From assembly GCA_947034885.2 (NCBI GenBank), contig OX344750.2:372001-436000 (forward strand): a stretch of DNA of 64,000 nucleotides, read 5' to 3'. Positions 46,963-60,340 of this stretch are shown here, one piece after another. Source of the stretch: Thuidium tamariscinum. Lineage: Eukaryota; Streptophyta; Bryopsida; Hypnales; Thuidiaceae. Every line of letters begins with the position of its first letter. The first letter of the stretch is position 1. A model generated the notes under the pieces. That model saw nothing but the letters and a program-made list of their open reading frames with translations. It made no database searches and was not told where the DNA came from. The translations under genes were made by a program, and so were the position numbers.

Positions 46963-47124
46963 AATGTAGAGAAGAGGGTTACAACATGCTTATTGATATG
47001 TCACAACTTTTTCCCAATCTTCCCCAAAAAATTTATATAAAATACAACAAATCCTATTCCAGTTTATTACATTCTTTTCCACGCACACGATTAGGTGTTG
47101 CGGAGTTAGCTCTCTCGTACTGTA

Positions 47125-47527
47125 TAAGGTAGAACCACCCATAACCAATCATTTAAGGTATTTTAGGCATGATCTAGTGTAGTGCAAAGCAAAACAAATA
47201 TTTTCATAGGTGTAAAGATAAAAATGATGGGGATTCCAAAAGCTTTGGTAATTTTATCACATGAATTGAAATTACTATAAATTTTAGAAGGCATAAAGTG
47301 TGCTTGACCAAATACCAATCTGTGGAGTCTTCTAATTTCGATCACGTAAAAAACTACATTTTTACTCACTCTTTCTACTTTCTTGCACACTACATTGGAA
47401 CATGTGCCATGAACTTTTAGTCCCAACTTTAAAAATGAGAAAAAAACTCATTCTAGCCTTGGTTGGAAATACGTCCATCAAAAGGTTGACTATGGGGAGC
47501 CTATTGATTATACGTGGTTCTACCTTA
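47125..47527. mobile_element. 403-bp MITE with TA duplication
   Basis: TAAGGTAGAACCAC at 47125 is answered by GTGGTTCTACCTTA ending at 47527, flanked by TA on each side (47123-47124, 47528-47529). No ORF with features. It lies about 280 bp upstream of the DCD-RING start codon, so it could affect that promoter. Confidence 0.6.
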
Positions 47528-47805
47528 TAGGAATAGAAATACGACAAATTGGTTCTGGGATGACGTTCTATCCATATTTAAACATCAAATGGATGGATGG
47601 AGTGAAAGGTTCCCCACATTCATCAACTATCCGCCCGGTCGATGATATTTAGGCAGTGCGGCTTTACTTCTCTGCCTCCGTCGCTGGAGCGTCTTGATGC
47701 CCTCTCGCTCTCGCTCTCGTGGTGCTGGTGGTGGTTGCGAGTGTTGCTGTTCTCCATATTGGCGTCGTTGTTGTGTCCCGGGCAGGCCCTGCCATTGCCA
47801 TTGAT

Positions 47806-50800
47806 ATGGCCATGGCCGCGGCCACGGCCCCCGCCGCCCATTCCTCTTTCGACTTCCCCTGCCTGCTGTCTCCCTACCTGCCCTCGTCCTGCTCCGACGA
47901 TGAGGCCGATGAGGCCGAGGTCGAGGACATCATCGACGACGTCGACACCTCCTTCCTCGCGGAAGACTCGTTCGACTCCTTTGATGAGTGGAGCGATGAC
48001 CGCACCGACTCGTCCGAGGACTCGGATCGCTCTTCCGACTCCGACGATTGTTCCGCGGCTTGGACCCCCAAATCCAAGAAACACTCCCCGCACCCGCACC
48101 TGCACAAGAAGTCCTCCTTCCACTCTGCCTGCGACTACCTGTCCTTCTTTGGGGCGCTCCGCAAGGGCTTTTGCTCTCGCCCCTTGGACCAGAGGTCGGC
48201 TTCCTTTCTTGCTGGCCGGCGGGTTTTTTTCTTCGTCTCAATCCTCGTCTTCCTTTGTAGGTCGCCTTTTCATTGTATTATAACTATGACCTAATTATGT
48301 GCTGCTTTCTTCTCCCTTCTCTCAGGATCGCGGTTTCCAAAATTCCCAAACGTGCCGACAGTACCACTTTACCTGGAGGAGGTGAATCAGAACAGAAATG
48401 TGTAGCTAAGACTGGCATGGGAGATGACCGTGCAGTTGCTAGCAGAAATCGGTACTCAGCAGCTTCTAATCTTGAGGATCGTGAAGGTACCTTGTCATTC
48501 AATGCAATGTTCAAATGCACGGCAGCAGACACTCCAAAAATTTTCTTCAAAAGAGCAAATCCCTCGGAGGATGCTGACGAACAGGTAGTGTCCACTTTCG
48601 TTTGGTCGAGCTTGTTGCCTCCTACACAACTCTTTTTGCTGCAGACTTCCCTCAGAAGAAAGACTTTACTTATGACAATTTATTTTGGATTATTTTACGG
48701 AATTCGATGATTGCCCTTCCTCACTTTCCTCCTCTGGAAATGCAAGCAGATGGTTTAGGATGCCCTCTTACTAGCTTACAATCGTGATGCAATTATCATA
48801 AAGAAATCATGTCTTACTGTGCAATATTGTTTTATGGTTGATGTTGGTGACGATGATTTAGTGAATCCTGGTAAATTGATTAGTGCCCCAAATTTTCCTA
48901 TTCTGCCTCAATTCTACTCCACCTGCCCTTTGTTTGCTAATGTAACATCGACGAGTCGAATTCCTTGAAACATTTGATTTGATTGCATATATTACTTTGA
49001 ATATATTTATTGCATGAAAGTTCGTGCAGGACATAAATGTGCTCGAAGCAGGTGCTGAGAACAGGGCTGAGAAGGATTTGACAGAGAGTGATAAGAAATT
49101 TAGGAAGAAAACTGCGAAAATAAACGTGGCAATGGTGCTAGATTGTGACGGAAAGGATTCATCAAAGAAGTCCACGGATGGGCCACGATCAAAAGAAGAG
49201 ATATGTAAAGATATGACTCATAAAGAGTATGGGGAATCTCATGTTGAATCAGGGAACTGTGTTTCACGAACAAATCCTGTTCCAAGTAAGTCAAGATTAT
49301 TGGACGAGAATTCTAATTTGAAGGGTGCCGACAAATCGAGGAACCTTAGTAAAACTTCCGAAACGCAAAATTACTGGCGTGGGTCTGACAATGAAAAGAT
49401 GCACAACAAGAGTGATTCGACACCTGCAATGGCAGGTAAGAAAGATACCTTGAGATTTCTTAACAGATGAGGTATTGATGAATTTAAATCATCAGATCTT
49501 TGTATACTCATCACTTCTGTTTTGGTTTGTCTTCATGACTCAATAACACTTGTGGCGTCAGCGGACATGCACTGAATTGTTGAAGGGGCATGCACTTTGT
49601 TATTGCTCATTTGTTGACATGAATAATTCTTTGCAGATCGCTCAAATAAGACTTCGAAGAATCCGAATCAAGTAGCAATGACGGTACCTTTCCGATTTTG
49701 ACATTTATATTTGAATGCCTGAATTTAAATCAATGAGTGTTGGCAGTTACACTGCCAGAATCAAGGAATTTCGATGATGCAATGAATTTCAGATCATTGT
49801 TGGAACTGGTGACTTTGTATATGTTGATGTTCTTAAATTTTCTTCACCCCTTAGTAATAAGTCTAGATGAATTGCCCCCCCACCCCTAGCTCGACTCGTC
49901 TGCCTTTCATCTGAACTGTGTAGCTACCTTTCCCATCCTAGCAAGATTATTTTGTTCTGTGTATAGTCAAAATTTGAACCCCTGAAGATGATTGATGTGC
50001 GGCAGGTGAATAAGTTGGAATCACAAGAAAAGGACTGCATATCAATTCCGCTACGTAAGGACTTGCAAGAAGGAAGCCCTTCCAGGGATAAGTTAAATGA
50101 AGCGGTTGACGTGTCAACTGTTTTGGTCAATTCTACAGCTGAAGAGGTCCCTTTATATCCTTCCAAATCTTATGTTTTTTGGCAATGGATCAGGTTGTCT
50201 TTAGTTTACTCGTGTTTACCCTCAGCATAGTCCATAGCACGTTGAGACTACGCAAATGGGATATAGTTGCTTATCTTACTGGATGTATTGCCAATTTTTT
50301 TAGTTCAGTTTCATATATGAGGAATAACTAGTAGTGTCTGGGAAGGTTTCTCTATTCTACGTGATGGTAAAAGTATTTCCTTCTTCAAGTGTTTAGTAGA
50401 GCTCAATGCTGAAGGACATAAATTGTCTTTGGCCTCTGATCGGAGGTCCTTCGTGAGGGCCTAATAAACATCCTTTGATATTCAGGACAAAAAAGTGACT
50501 GAGTCGGATGTATCAGCGAACAAGGCTAAGTTACAAGATATGCCACTTCACATCTACATAAAGGAGAAGCACCAACCGGAGGTGGTTGCTAAGGATCCAA
50601 AGCGCAGAGCCAAGGTTTTCCTCAAACTTTAAGAAGCTGGCTTGAACATACATCTTAAGTAAAAGTTTGCTTCCTATTCGATTAAGCGAAGTAAGAAGTT
50701 TTATTGGCATTGCTATCGCACGTCTAATTGATTTAAGGGAAAAAATTTAAACTGCTGATGACCTCAATTTCTGCGAAGTTTAAGGTTTAGGGTTTTAGGG

Positions 50801-53800
50801 TTGAATTCTTTTTGCGTCCTAAAAATTAGTCAATGCGCAGGCGAAGAAGGTAAAGGCTTCGAAAGGGAAGAAGCTGCATCTGTTCCGGGATGGTTTCACT
50901 CTACCTTCAGCGACAGAGCCTGCTGAAGATGCTGATTCAGTTCCTACTGTGTTAGACAAGCAGTCTGAACGAAACAATAAATTGCAATCACTCAAGACTG
51001 TTGTTAAGAATCAAGTAATTTACTCTATTGTGTGTATAGTGTTTTTTTTAAGGTCAATTTTCACTATTACGTAGCTTAGTGATATTTGTCCGTAATGAAA
51101 GGCTACTTGCGCTTTTTGGTTCACTTCAGACATAAATTCACAGTCTAGTGACGTCGACTGTCATCCTTAACTACAAATTATCATCTTTTGATGGCTGAGG
51201 TTGATCACTTGACACCTGCACATCGCTGCATTTTTCCCTTTAAATTTACAGTTTGCGTAGTTTATTTGCGAGTCTGCAAAATTTCCGTTTAATTTTAAGT
51301 ATCAAGTCCATGATATTGACACTCTGATCTGGCAACTCAGATGTTAAAGGAAGTTTCGTCAACTTCTGCTACTGACAGTATTATTAAATCACCTGTCATC
51401 GTCGAGATAGAAAGTAAGTGGACCCGTGACCCCCTTCTACCCATCATCTTATCTCATATTCCCTGAGGCCATCAGTTTAGAAAAACATTCTATCAGTGGT
51501 TTCTCCCGAGTCTTTGATCACCTTGTTTCTCCATGTTGCTTTCTACAGATGTAACTCGTTTACGTGGGTCAACACCAGGCAATGCCTTGGAGGTAGTCGA
51601 CGGAGTTCCTCTCAGAGACGCGAGTGAAGCGGTGGCCACACTAAAATTGATTACAACCCAAGTAGGGAACCCTACAGTAAATGACTCTGATCAGACAGGT
51701 GTTGCTTCATCTGGCTCTGTTCCTAAAGGTGTAGTACCTTTATCTGCTAGTCACCAGAATCGAGAGGAGGGTGATGCATCAGTAACTTCTTTCAACGAAA
51801 CTTTACATGCTGCCCAGACACATCCTGAAGCGCAGATTTCTGGATTTTCTGAAGAGAGCTCCATGAAAACCGTGATCACGACAGTGCCTCCACCCCCGCA
51901 AGTATCAAGCAGAGGGTGGTTTCCACGTTTAGATGTTGCACATCATGACCCTGTTCCTGCACCAGAACTTAACTCTACTGTAAATGATTCTCTCTCAGTG
52001 CCAGGGCCACTAGTTGGCAACTCTGATGCGACATCCATGCTTAATTATTCTTCAAATGCTTCCTCACAGGAACTGGATTTTGTATCTGAAGATATTCAGG
52101 CCAATCTGGCATCTTTCGGCAACATTGATTACTCAGCTTCTCATAATTCTTTTGTCGAAGCACCATCAACCGCGTATCACCTAGGCAAAAGAGTTGTTCC
52201 TCGTGCGATAGTTTCATCTAGTCTCAGAACCTCGACAGTGGATACTAGCAATGCCCAGAATCTTTCAAGATTTATACAGGTGCCAGTTTCTCAGAATCAA
52301 GCCTATGCTTCTAATCCTGTATCGAAAATGTCGTTGCAGCAGGAAATCAACCTTCCTGCTTCTTTCCATGTTGACAGCAGAGCACCTATAACCTCCACGT
52401 GGTTTCAGCCTGGAAACAGTTCTGGGCTTGGGTTTTCATTTCCAATGGCTACAACCAGTACTGCCACTTTTGGTCAGGTAAGGACATCTTAAAAAATAGA
52501 ATGGAGTTTCTGGTGTTTTTGTAATGTTACTTTCGTCTATTTCAAAAGTACTGTTCCTCAGACGTGTACTCCTGAAATTTGACATCTAGGTTTGCTGATT
52601 TTGTGTGTCTATTAATCATTTAGGCATAGTTTTTCCACGAGAGGAGTGTGAAGGTGTTGGACATTATACTCCTTTTCGAAGGGTTGGCGTTTGTCATCAA
52701 TTTTTGGTTAGTATCTCTTTTGGGCAGTTGCTGCTGTTTTTGACTAGCAATATTTGTTGTGTTTCCAGGTTATTGGCTGTAACAATCAAACCCTATCTAT
52801 GTACAAGCAGATGAAATCTTTTTCCATAGATGCCAGGTATTTGGTAAATGTGCCAAGTATTGTTCCAGGATGTTGTAAGCTTTTCTTATTCAATATCGAG
52901 AGCAGACAGCTCTATGGGGTATATGTGTCATCTTCTTTACAGGCGGTGAGAGTCTCCTACCTAATGCTTTTTCTCTTGATTGTATCTAACGACTTCAGTA
53001 CGGGCTGTATTCTGTTATTTTATCCTTATTTAATCGTTTGTGAAATCTTCGATAGAATCATGAACTGATGTTCATAAAAAACTCACTCTTTACAGAAATT
53101 GGGTCTTGAAGTGAATCTGCCGCCAGTTTTCTCTCTGTCTATGGCTATTTGCCCCCCGTATGTTACATATAAGTAGATGGTGCCTCGCAAATTTTCATTT
53201 TCATTTTAGATTATTACGCTTACTAAGCTGAGTCAGTGTTGCAGATGCCAATTGATCACGAGTTTCCTGTTGCATTTGACTGTATCGAAAACTACTCACT
53301 TCCACTGTCGGTGGGGGAACTGGACACTATCCTGCCAGAAGCAAAACTAATGGATGGGAGACCCTTGTTTTTACAGTCTCGCACGGTGAGTGATGGGAGT
53401 AGTTTTCTTGCGCTTTGGATAATGTGTCATAGGAAGATGTTAATGTGAAGGGGTTGGCGTTGAAATTTACTTTTGGCCACGAGTATCGGAAAGGTTTACT
53501 GTGGCTTGGTTCAAATATTTCTTCGATCGACAACTAGTGCTTCCATGAACCCGGTCCAGTCTTTCTCGTGCAGGTGGAGCAGTTGGTGACAATGTTTGAA
53601 AGGAAAAACAAATCACAACTTTCTTGGGTTCCTTCGACAACCAAACCAGTTGCAATAGCAGGTGTTCAGGAACTACTGGAGTTAGGTGCAATTGCCTCTG
53701 AAAGTTCACAAGATCGCATTGTGGAAACACTGGGTCAGGGGTACTCTTTGACTTCTGCAAATGCAGCTTCTTTGGCAACAAATGAGGTGACCAAAGGTGA

Positions 53801-56122
53801 AAGGTTTTTTGCATGAGATTGCCTCAAATCTCCTTTGCAGCGAAACATTTGTTAGTTTGTGCGTTTGGTCCATGTCTATTTCATCTGCTTCATTCCTTTT
53901 CTAAATTTTTATGCTTTATCGTAGTTGTCTCATGACCTCATTCTTTGTTCTTGAATTTCTTATTAGATTATTTGTTTGATTGACAGTGGATAGCAGGTGA
54001 ACGCTCTTTGTGTTAATGGTCTTTGTGTTGAGATCACAGGGCGTGTTGTTTGGCTTGCAAGATCTATGTAGATATTACTCAGAGTTGAATGGCGATGTCT
54101 TTGCTATGAAGAGACATCATTGCCAGCTGTGCATTCTACGAGTTATCATCTGACGCTTAATTGTGGGCTTGCTGTGTAGACTCTTGGAGCTCCCTTTCTA
54201 GTGGTTCTGGAGGTAAAGTTCCGGAAAGTGGCCAAGCGCTTGTTGCTCATGAACCTGATTCCCAATTGGTAAGTGCACGAGTCTTTTCATTTCCGGCTTC
54301 ATCAATTAATGATGTTGAAGGAGCAAAATCTATTTGGCCGGAGGTTTCTCAAACAGGATTCACAAGAAAAATTCCTGAGCAAGGGGTTGCGCCGTCTCCC
54401 ATGGCTCTTTGGCCGCATCTATTTCCTAAGGTGAGCATATGTTTAGTTACTCTTGTTTGTCGTGTATTGCATGAGATTATAATTCTGTCACAATCTTTTC
54501 TAGCCCTCTAAACAACTTTCGTTTCAGAACAGTATTGATTATGTTAATGTGGGTGTCTTGAACTGACCCGGAGGATCGGATTCTTTTCAACATGACCTTT
54601 CCGTTTTGCTAATGGAGAGAGGCTCTCTATGCCTGTACAGCTCGCTGATGAAAGCCATTTGGTAATGCAGGCATCGTCTGCGGATACCAGAAAACAAAAT
54701 TTCATGCACATGGAAACTCGAGAAGGGAACAGTTCTCAAAATTATCATTCATCTCTATCTGAAATGATTAATATGGGTGCACGACCAGATTCTGAGTCAG
54801 AAGTAGGCTTTTCACCACACCCTGAATCTTTACTTAAAGGTAATGCGCTTAGGCCAAAACTAGCATACAATCCACTCGCAGTAGAACAAGGAAGGCAGAG
54901 GCATCTCTTTGATGGCCCAAAGCCTTCAAGTTGGTCGACTCTGGGAACTGATTTCGATCTCCAGCAAATATCACAATATGGAAACCGATCGAACTCTCAA
55001 GACAATAAGTTTACAGTTCCTTTATCATCTCCAATATCTGATCAGCTGAAAGGGAGCATCAGTGGTGCTGCGCCTGTTGAATCATCATCAGTAGAACTAA
55101 GTGAGCTCCCTTCACATTATGAGGTTAGTTCAAAACTCCCTACTCTTTATTGTCGTCCACCTAGACATTCAAAGATCGAGATTGACTTTTGAGTGGTCAG
55201 CCGTGCTTAGATGTTCCATGAATTCAGATGATCTATTCTCTGAAGTATTTTGTCACTGCAAATATAATTTTGGAGCTGAAGTATATTTGAGGATTTTTCA
55301 GTTTTTTTCTTACATCTAGGTTCTCTTTCTTTCTTATTAAATGCTTCATATTTCTTGGATGGAGATTTATGAATTTTGTCAAGGGACTCTTGAGTTTATC
55401 CATACTTGTGATGAAATATGTGACAAAGTAGACATTTTCTTGAGAAGTCCGCTGGCCTCGCTCTGTCAGTTCCACTCTTGTCGTTATGTTTTACTAATTA
55501 CTATAGCAACAATGCTGTTACAATGGACCTGTCAGCGGATTGATGTAGTACTCAGGTTGATGATATAAGTAGTTTTCCTGCTCTCACAATATCTGAATAT
55601 CGCTTCTTGTGTGAGCAGATAGATCATGCCCTTCCTGATTCTCTCAGAGACGACTTAGGACTCTCTTCGACAAGCACCATGCAGACCACTTCAGCTTGGA
55701 ACGAGGGACCACACTCGATGCATCTACCGTCTAGTTCAGAACTAGTTCCGGGAGCTGTGAACCTCGACCAAACAAATTTATGCTGCTACTGCTTCATAAG
55801 AAGGGCTGACCATTTGATTATTGATTGCCGTGAGTTCTTCAGTTATCCCTTTGTTTCGTGATGTGCTATATTTTGTTGCCGTCGTCGTCCTTCCTGGTGA
55901 AACATTTGTTGCAGGTTTTTTTATGGTCATCTTTTCTTTTGGCAATAGTTTAAAAATCAGTTTTCTGTATAATCAAAGTCCTAATTTGTTTTTGTGTACA
56001 TTTCTCGTCATGCAGAGCATTTAGGTCCCTGTGTGGAATGTGCAGCGGGCAAGAAGATAGAATACTGCGGCCATTGTCAGACTAAGGTTACAAGATTGCT
56101 TCGCTTGTTTCGTCCAGTCTGA
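47806..56122 (+). CDS. DCD-domain protein with C-terminal RING-like finger
   Basis: Exons in phase: 47806-48194, 48326-48584, 49030-49435, 49637-49683, 50006-50146, 50486-50614, 50841-51014, 51341-51413, 51549-52477, 52769-52945, (53096-about 53157), 53245-53385, 53574-53796, 54180-54430, 54671-55123, 55619-55829, 56016-56122; about 1,390 residues. The start is ATG 47806 or 47812; the latter has better context (GCCATGG). The first exon is very acidic (SDDEADEAEVEDIIDDVD). The middle is long, serine-rich and probably disordered. The DCD domain (development and cell death; plant-specific) runs about 850-985: VIGCNNQTLSMYKQM, LFLFNIESRQLYGVY, FPVAFDC, VEQLVTMF. The last 55 residues form a RING-type pattern C-x2-C-x11-C-x-H-x3-C-x2-C-x8-C-x2-C ending LLRLFRPV, like MULAN/XIAP-class RINGs but without the proline before the last cysteine pair. 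Probable nuclear or cytosolic E3-like protein; function inferred only from domains. Confidence 0.75.
52769..53796 (+). other. DCD domain-coding exons
   Basis: Exon 52769-52945 gives the start of the domain, joined in phase directly to the preceding exon (TATFGQ then VIGCNNQT). Exons 53245-53385 and 53574-53796 give its end. The small exon from 53096 is open in one frame only and reaches the GT at 53158 in phase 2, whereas the next exon needs phase 0. A GAA-GTGAAT donor at about 53110 would restore phase but shorten the domain. Confidence 0.6.
55619..56122 (+). other. C3HC4 RING-like finger exons
   Basis: Exon 55619-55829 ends with CCYCFIRRADHLIIDC and exon 56016-56122 continues QHLGPCVECAAGKK and YCGHCQTKVTRLLRLF. 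All eight zinc ligands are present. The intron falls between the third cysteine and the histidine. A hydrophobic-arginine tail after the finger, LLRLFRPV, resembles the VVRVYRP-like ending of MULAN/LRSAM1-type RINGs. Confidence 0.75.
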
Positions 56123-58414
56123 GCGGTCGCTACTTCAGTATGAAAAAACTCCTTGTATGGGATGTTCTTTTACTAAACAGCTGCTTGAAGAAGTTTTACT
56201 GCTCTGGGCTTTCCATTGATTGTTGTAGTGTTAACGTCAATACCTGGCTCTGTTTAAGTTACAGATGCAGTCTCCAGCTGTAAGGTATTTTTTCGCCAAT
56301 TGAAGGGCTTGGTTGAATCGACCCCAGAAGTCCCATGGCCTTTTTTCCTTCAAAAATCACTCAAAACTGCCATTGCTATTGCATATTTAAGTGTACGATC
56401 ATGCAGCAGACTACTAAAAACATGTATGGAAGAAATTTCAGAAACTTTGACTGTTGATTTGCACTCAAAGTGAGGGAAAAAAACAAAGTGACTTAACCCC
56501 TAACTGCCCAAGGCACCAAAATTTGGTGTTTGCAAAATTTTGAAGTTAAATAAAACTTAACCAATTTGCTATTTTTAGTAGTTTGTACTTTTGGTAAGTT
56601 CTTCTAGAAGTCTAGTTTTAGTGTCAAAAATCCGATCTGGAAAATGAATGATAGTGATTTTTCTATACAAGATTTTGTACAAGGATACCCCTTGCAATCT
56701 TGACTTTGTGTAGTGTTGAGAGCTCTTGAAAATGAGCCTCAAATACACTAGATCTTGAAGAAAAAATCACATTCAAAATTCACTTAAAAAAATTGTAGAA
56801 TAGATTTTGAAGAGCCGTAAATTGATTGGAGTTGTATGTGTTAGGCCCTTTCACCTCATATTTTTTTGGTCACCAACTTTTTAGATTTAACTTGCAAAAA
56901 GAGGATAAAAACATTTTACATCACTTTTGTAGTTTTAACACCCTCACAGTCAAACATTATAATCTTTCACTCCACAAGTGCTTTTGTTGTGTTTTCTTTT
57001 CCTATGTAATCTCTAACATGTCTAGTTTGAATTTGTACGGTTACAATTCAAAAAATATTGATACAACTTATCAATATGTTGGATTTTTGTTCAACTTAGA
57101 GCAAATTCTAAGAAGCTAGAAACAGGCCTTGGGCAGTTAGGGGTTAAAATCTTCTCAACCTCTAACTGCCTAACCTACCATGTATGCTTATTGTGAATTT
57201 CAAGCCCGTTTTAGTGTTAAATTTCTTCCTCTTATAAAGAGACTATGGGCAGTTCTGAAGGCTAAGTATTGAAAGCTTTTATTGTTGATTGAAAAAGGGA
57301 AATATTTGATTTTGGGGGAGGTCTTCGAGGGCATATATGAATCATTAGTGGAAGACCAAAGCTTGTCAATTTTACTTAATTTTTTGACAAAGCTTTTAAC
57401 AAAGTTTGTCAATTTCACTTGATTTGAGGTCTGAAGAATTGTACTTATTTGGTTGCTTTGAAAATGGCCCAATAGAAAGAGTAAAATGTTTTTATGATGT
57501 TCACCATTGATATTTTGAATATGAAGTAATTTGCAATTTCTACAATCATTTCAACAATTGCAAGGGGGTTGTGTAATGAGTTTATTAATATTTGAACTTA
57601 AGATTTTTGAAAGAACATTTTAGTGTGCTACCATATTTTGTGGTTGTTTAAATCACCTCCAATCCCACAAAATTCTTATTATACATTTCTCAAACATTAT
57701 AGGGAGAAGTATATTGAAAATTGGATGTATACATCTCTCTTGTTTTAATCTTAAAACTCCTATGCAATTTCACATTTAAAATTGGTATATATACTAGTAA
57801 ATAAGCTCATAAAACTGTGGTTGATTTTGGGGGGTGCAAAACATTTTTTAGTCCTAAGCTAAATATGAAAAAAATACCAAATCATGATGTATTTTGAAAA
57901 TTTAACCACATCAATAAAATTGACATGAATCTTTGGGCCTCTTCAGTAACTTTTTTGGCAATCAAAGGTTCTCTTGTAAGAAGATTTTTGTGTTTTCAAT
58001 CCATATTTCGTTAGTTTTTTCAACCCCTAAACCACATGCTAGCACAAATTACTGTAATTCTTGTCTTAATGCATTCAATTGCCAATTCTCTACACCTATC
58101 CTCTTCGGTTCATATCCAAATTCAATTTAAAACTTTGGCTACCAATGAAAAAGTATCAATATCAACCAAAAAATGGTTGACTAATCCTTAATGGATTAAC
58201 CATCTATGAATTAGATTTTCAAGAGAAAAAAAAAATCTTCATTGGGAAATACTACAAGCCCATACTCTTTTTTCATGGGAAAACCTCATCTATTAGAGGT
58301 GAATTAAATTTTTGTTTTATAGATTTTGAATTTCTAATTTTTTATGAAAGAAAATTCAAAACCGACTTGATCTTCATACTTTGAAAAAAATTTGAGTTTA
58401 AATATATACAAAAT
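56123..58414. other. 3' flank and AT-rich repeats
   Basis: A 22-bp perfect inverted repeat starting TTAACCCCTAACTGCCCA occurs at 56493-56514 and 57126-57147, bounding 655 bp of AT-rich DNA without a gene. Beyond it, 57520-57795 is an inverted relative of 43640-43915. No gene seen. Confidence 0.7.
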
Positions 58415-58468
58415 CACTATAAGAAATCTATGTTTTAGGTGACAAGCCCAAATTTTTTTAAACGGACT

Positions 58469-60195
58469 TAGGGAGGACACTTCCCACGTTTTAGGAACTA
58501 ATGAACAGTGGAATATAGGGTGGATTTTATTCATTTTGGGTAATATTTATAAATATTTATTAAAAAATTGCATATAAAGTAGGGGGCATGAAAAGTGGCA
58601 AGTCCATTATAAATAATGTAGGTAGCCAAAAAATATGGTCCATTAATTTTTAGGTACATGTAATTTAGGGACAAGAAAATTGGATCTAAGGAATTGTATT
58701 TAGTAGGGTCTGTTTGTACTATGTCAAAAGTTATAGTATAGTAATATGTTAGTTATAATATAGTATTTGTATGTCAGGATTACAGTACAATACTACATCA
58801 AAAGATGAAAATGTGGAGCATTACAAGTGTTATATCCAAATCAGTGGATGAAGGTGCATTTTGAGATCCATAGACTTTAAGGTCAAGTCAATTCATTCAG
58901 CAATTCATGTACTACAATCAAAAGAAAATCTTCATTCATCCCTTGTTTCTCGATTTCATTTATTACTATATGGCTCATATGAGAAATGATTGGATCTTTG
59001 AGTTGTATGCATTATGTAAATTCTTTGTTCTTTATATGCAATTTTCATTCCAATGTTACTTTCAATTAATTGCAAATATTCCTTTTGATCATAAAAGTAG
59101 TTTTGGTAATATTTTCTTAAGAAGAAAAAAGTATTGTGATTAAAATGAATCAAATTGCAAGAATATAATAAATAAATATACTTATGCGTGTATTATAAAT
59201 ATATATTACAAATACTCCTACAAGATGTTGAAGCAATACATCCGTAGTACAAAACAACAATTTGGTTTGAGGAGACATTTTTGTCTCTGAATGAAGTTGA
59301 TTTCCAATGGTCAATCCAAGAGGTTCACATCTTTCAATAGCAATACAAGTGACTATTGAAATAGCAAAGATATGATGAGGTTGTATACAAACAATGTTAC
59401 AATTATTAGTGGTTTCATTTTCAATAGCTTAGCCAATATGAATTGAGGGAGTTGAGTTGTCTTCTTTGATCATGTGTCTCTAGAAACCACAACTACATAT
59501 GCTACATGTTTGAAAGTAACCAACATAGTTGTGATTAATTTTTGGAATTTAATTAGTAGAACTTCAATAAATACTTGAAAGTAGGTCTTACACATTATGA
59601 TACATAACAATTCACATACTAAATTAGATAGTTGCAACAATATTACAAAACACTTGATTATTAGCAATTGTCTTCAAAAGTTCCTTTTTCAATTTATATA
59701 TTGGTAGGGTTTTCAATTCTAATGTTTTGTGTTTGAGTCATTCATGCTAATTGGTGTTGAAGTGTGCTTATTGTTTACATTCACATGTCAATGCATCTGA
59801 AAGTATGTATGTTCAAAGTGCTCTTTCAATAAAAACTGCATTTCCTAAACCTTGAATATAGCATTGTTTGAGATTGCATAAGATTTTGAGTTAGAAATTG
59901 AATCTTTTTTTCTATGATATTTTTTTTGTGACTTTATCTTTATCTTTATCTTTTTCTTTTTCTTTATCTTTTTCTTTAGTTTTTTTGTTTACAAAAAATA
60001 TAGGCTAAAAAAAATTGCATTCACTTACGTATTATAAGAAATGATATAGATGATTATATAGGAGATTTTTCCGCATTAGGTAATGATAGGGTCCCTCTTA
60101 ATGTTGCGAAGGAGGTAAATAGGCCCCCCAAAATACCCCTCTGCTGCACATGGGTCCTCCAAATGTAGCAAAAGTAACCTCACTAAGAACGGATT
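58469..60195. mobile_element. split copy of the 28.2-kb MITE
   Basis: Starts TAGGGAGGACACTTCCCACG and continues like the 28172 MITE (GGAATATAGGGT). The right half resumes at about 60065 with TTTTTCCGCATTAGG-like sequence, CTTAATGTTGC, and TGGGTCCTCCAAAT. About 1.4 kb of AT-rich sequence separates the halves, apparently a later insertion or expansion. The right tip (AGTAACCTCACTAAG) is degenerate. Confidence 0.6.
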
Positions 60196-60340
60196 TTAGG
60201 TGATGTTTAAGTACATAAATGTTCAATTAATGCAACAACACCATGTTTTTATGTCAACAATAATATTACATTGAACATTTTTGTTGACATAAAAACATGG
60301 TGTTGTTGCATTAGATGTCATTTAGACATCACCTAAAATC
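60192..60340. repeat. hairpin near the right end of the CACTA-like element
   Basis: GATTTTAGGTGATGT pairs with ACATCACCTAAAATC, and the inner block CAACAACACCATGTTTTTAT pairs with ATAAAAACATGGTGTTGTTG; the loop is about 20 bp. Confidence 0.85.

Noticed and set aside
47623-48241. Minus-strand and other-frame ORFs of 100-210 codons over the first DCD-RING exon
   Set aside because: High GC and low-complexity acidic codons keep several frames open; only the plus frame from 47806 splices in phase into the next exons.
52605-52740. An extra DCD exon starting GIVFPREECEG
   Set aside because: No acceptor gives the right phase, and joining 52477 straight to 52769 is in phase and matches the start of the DCD domain.
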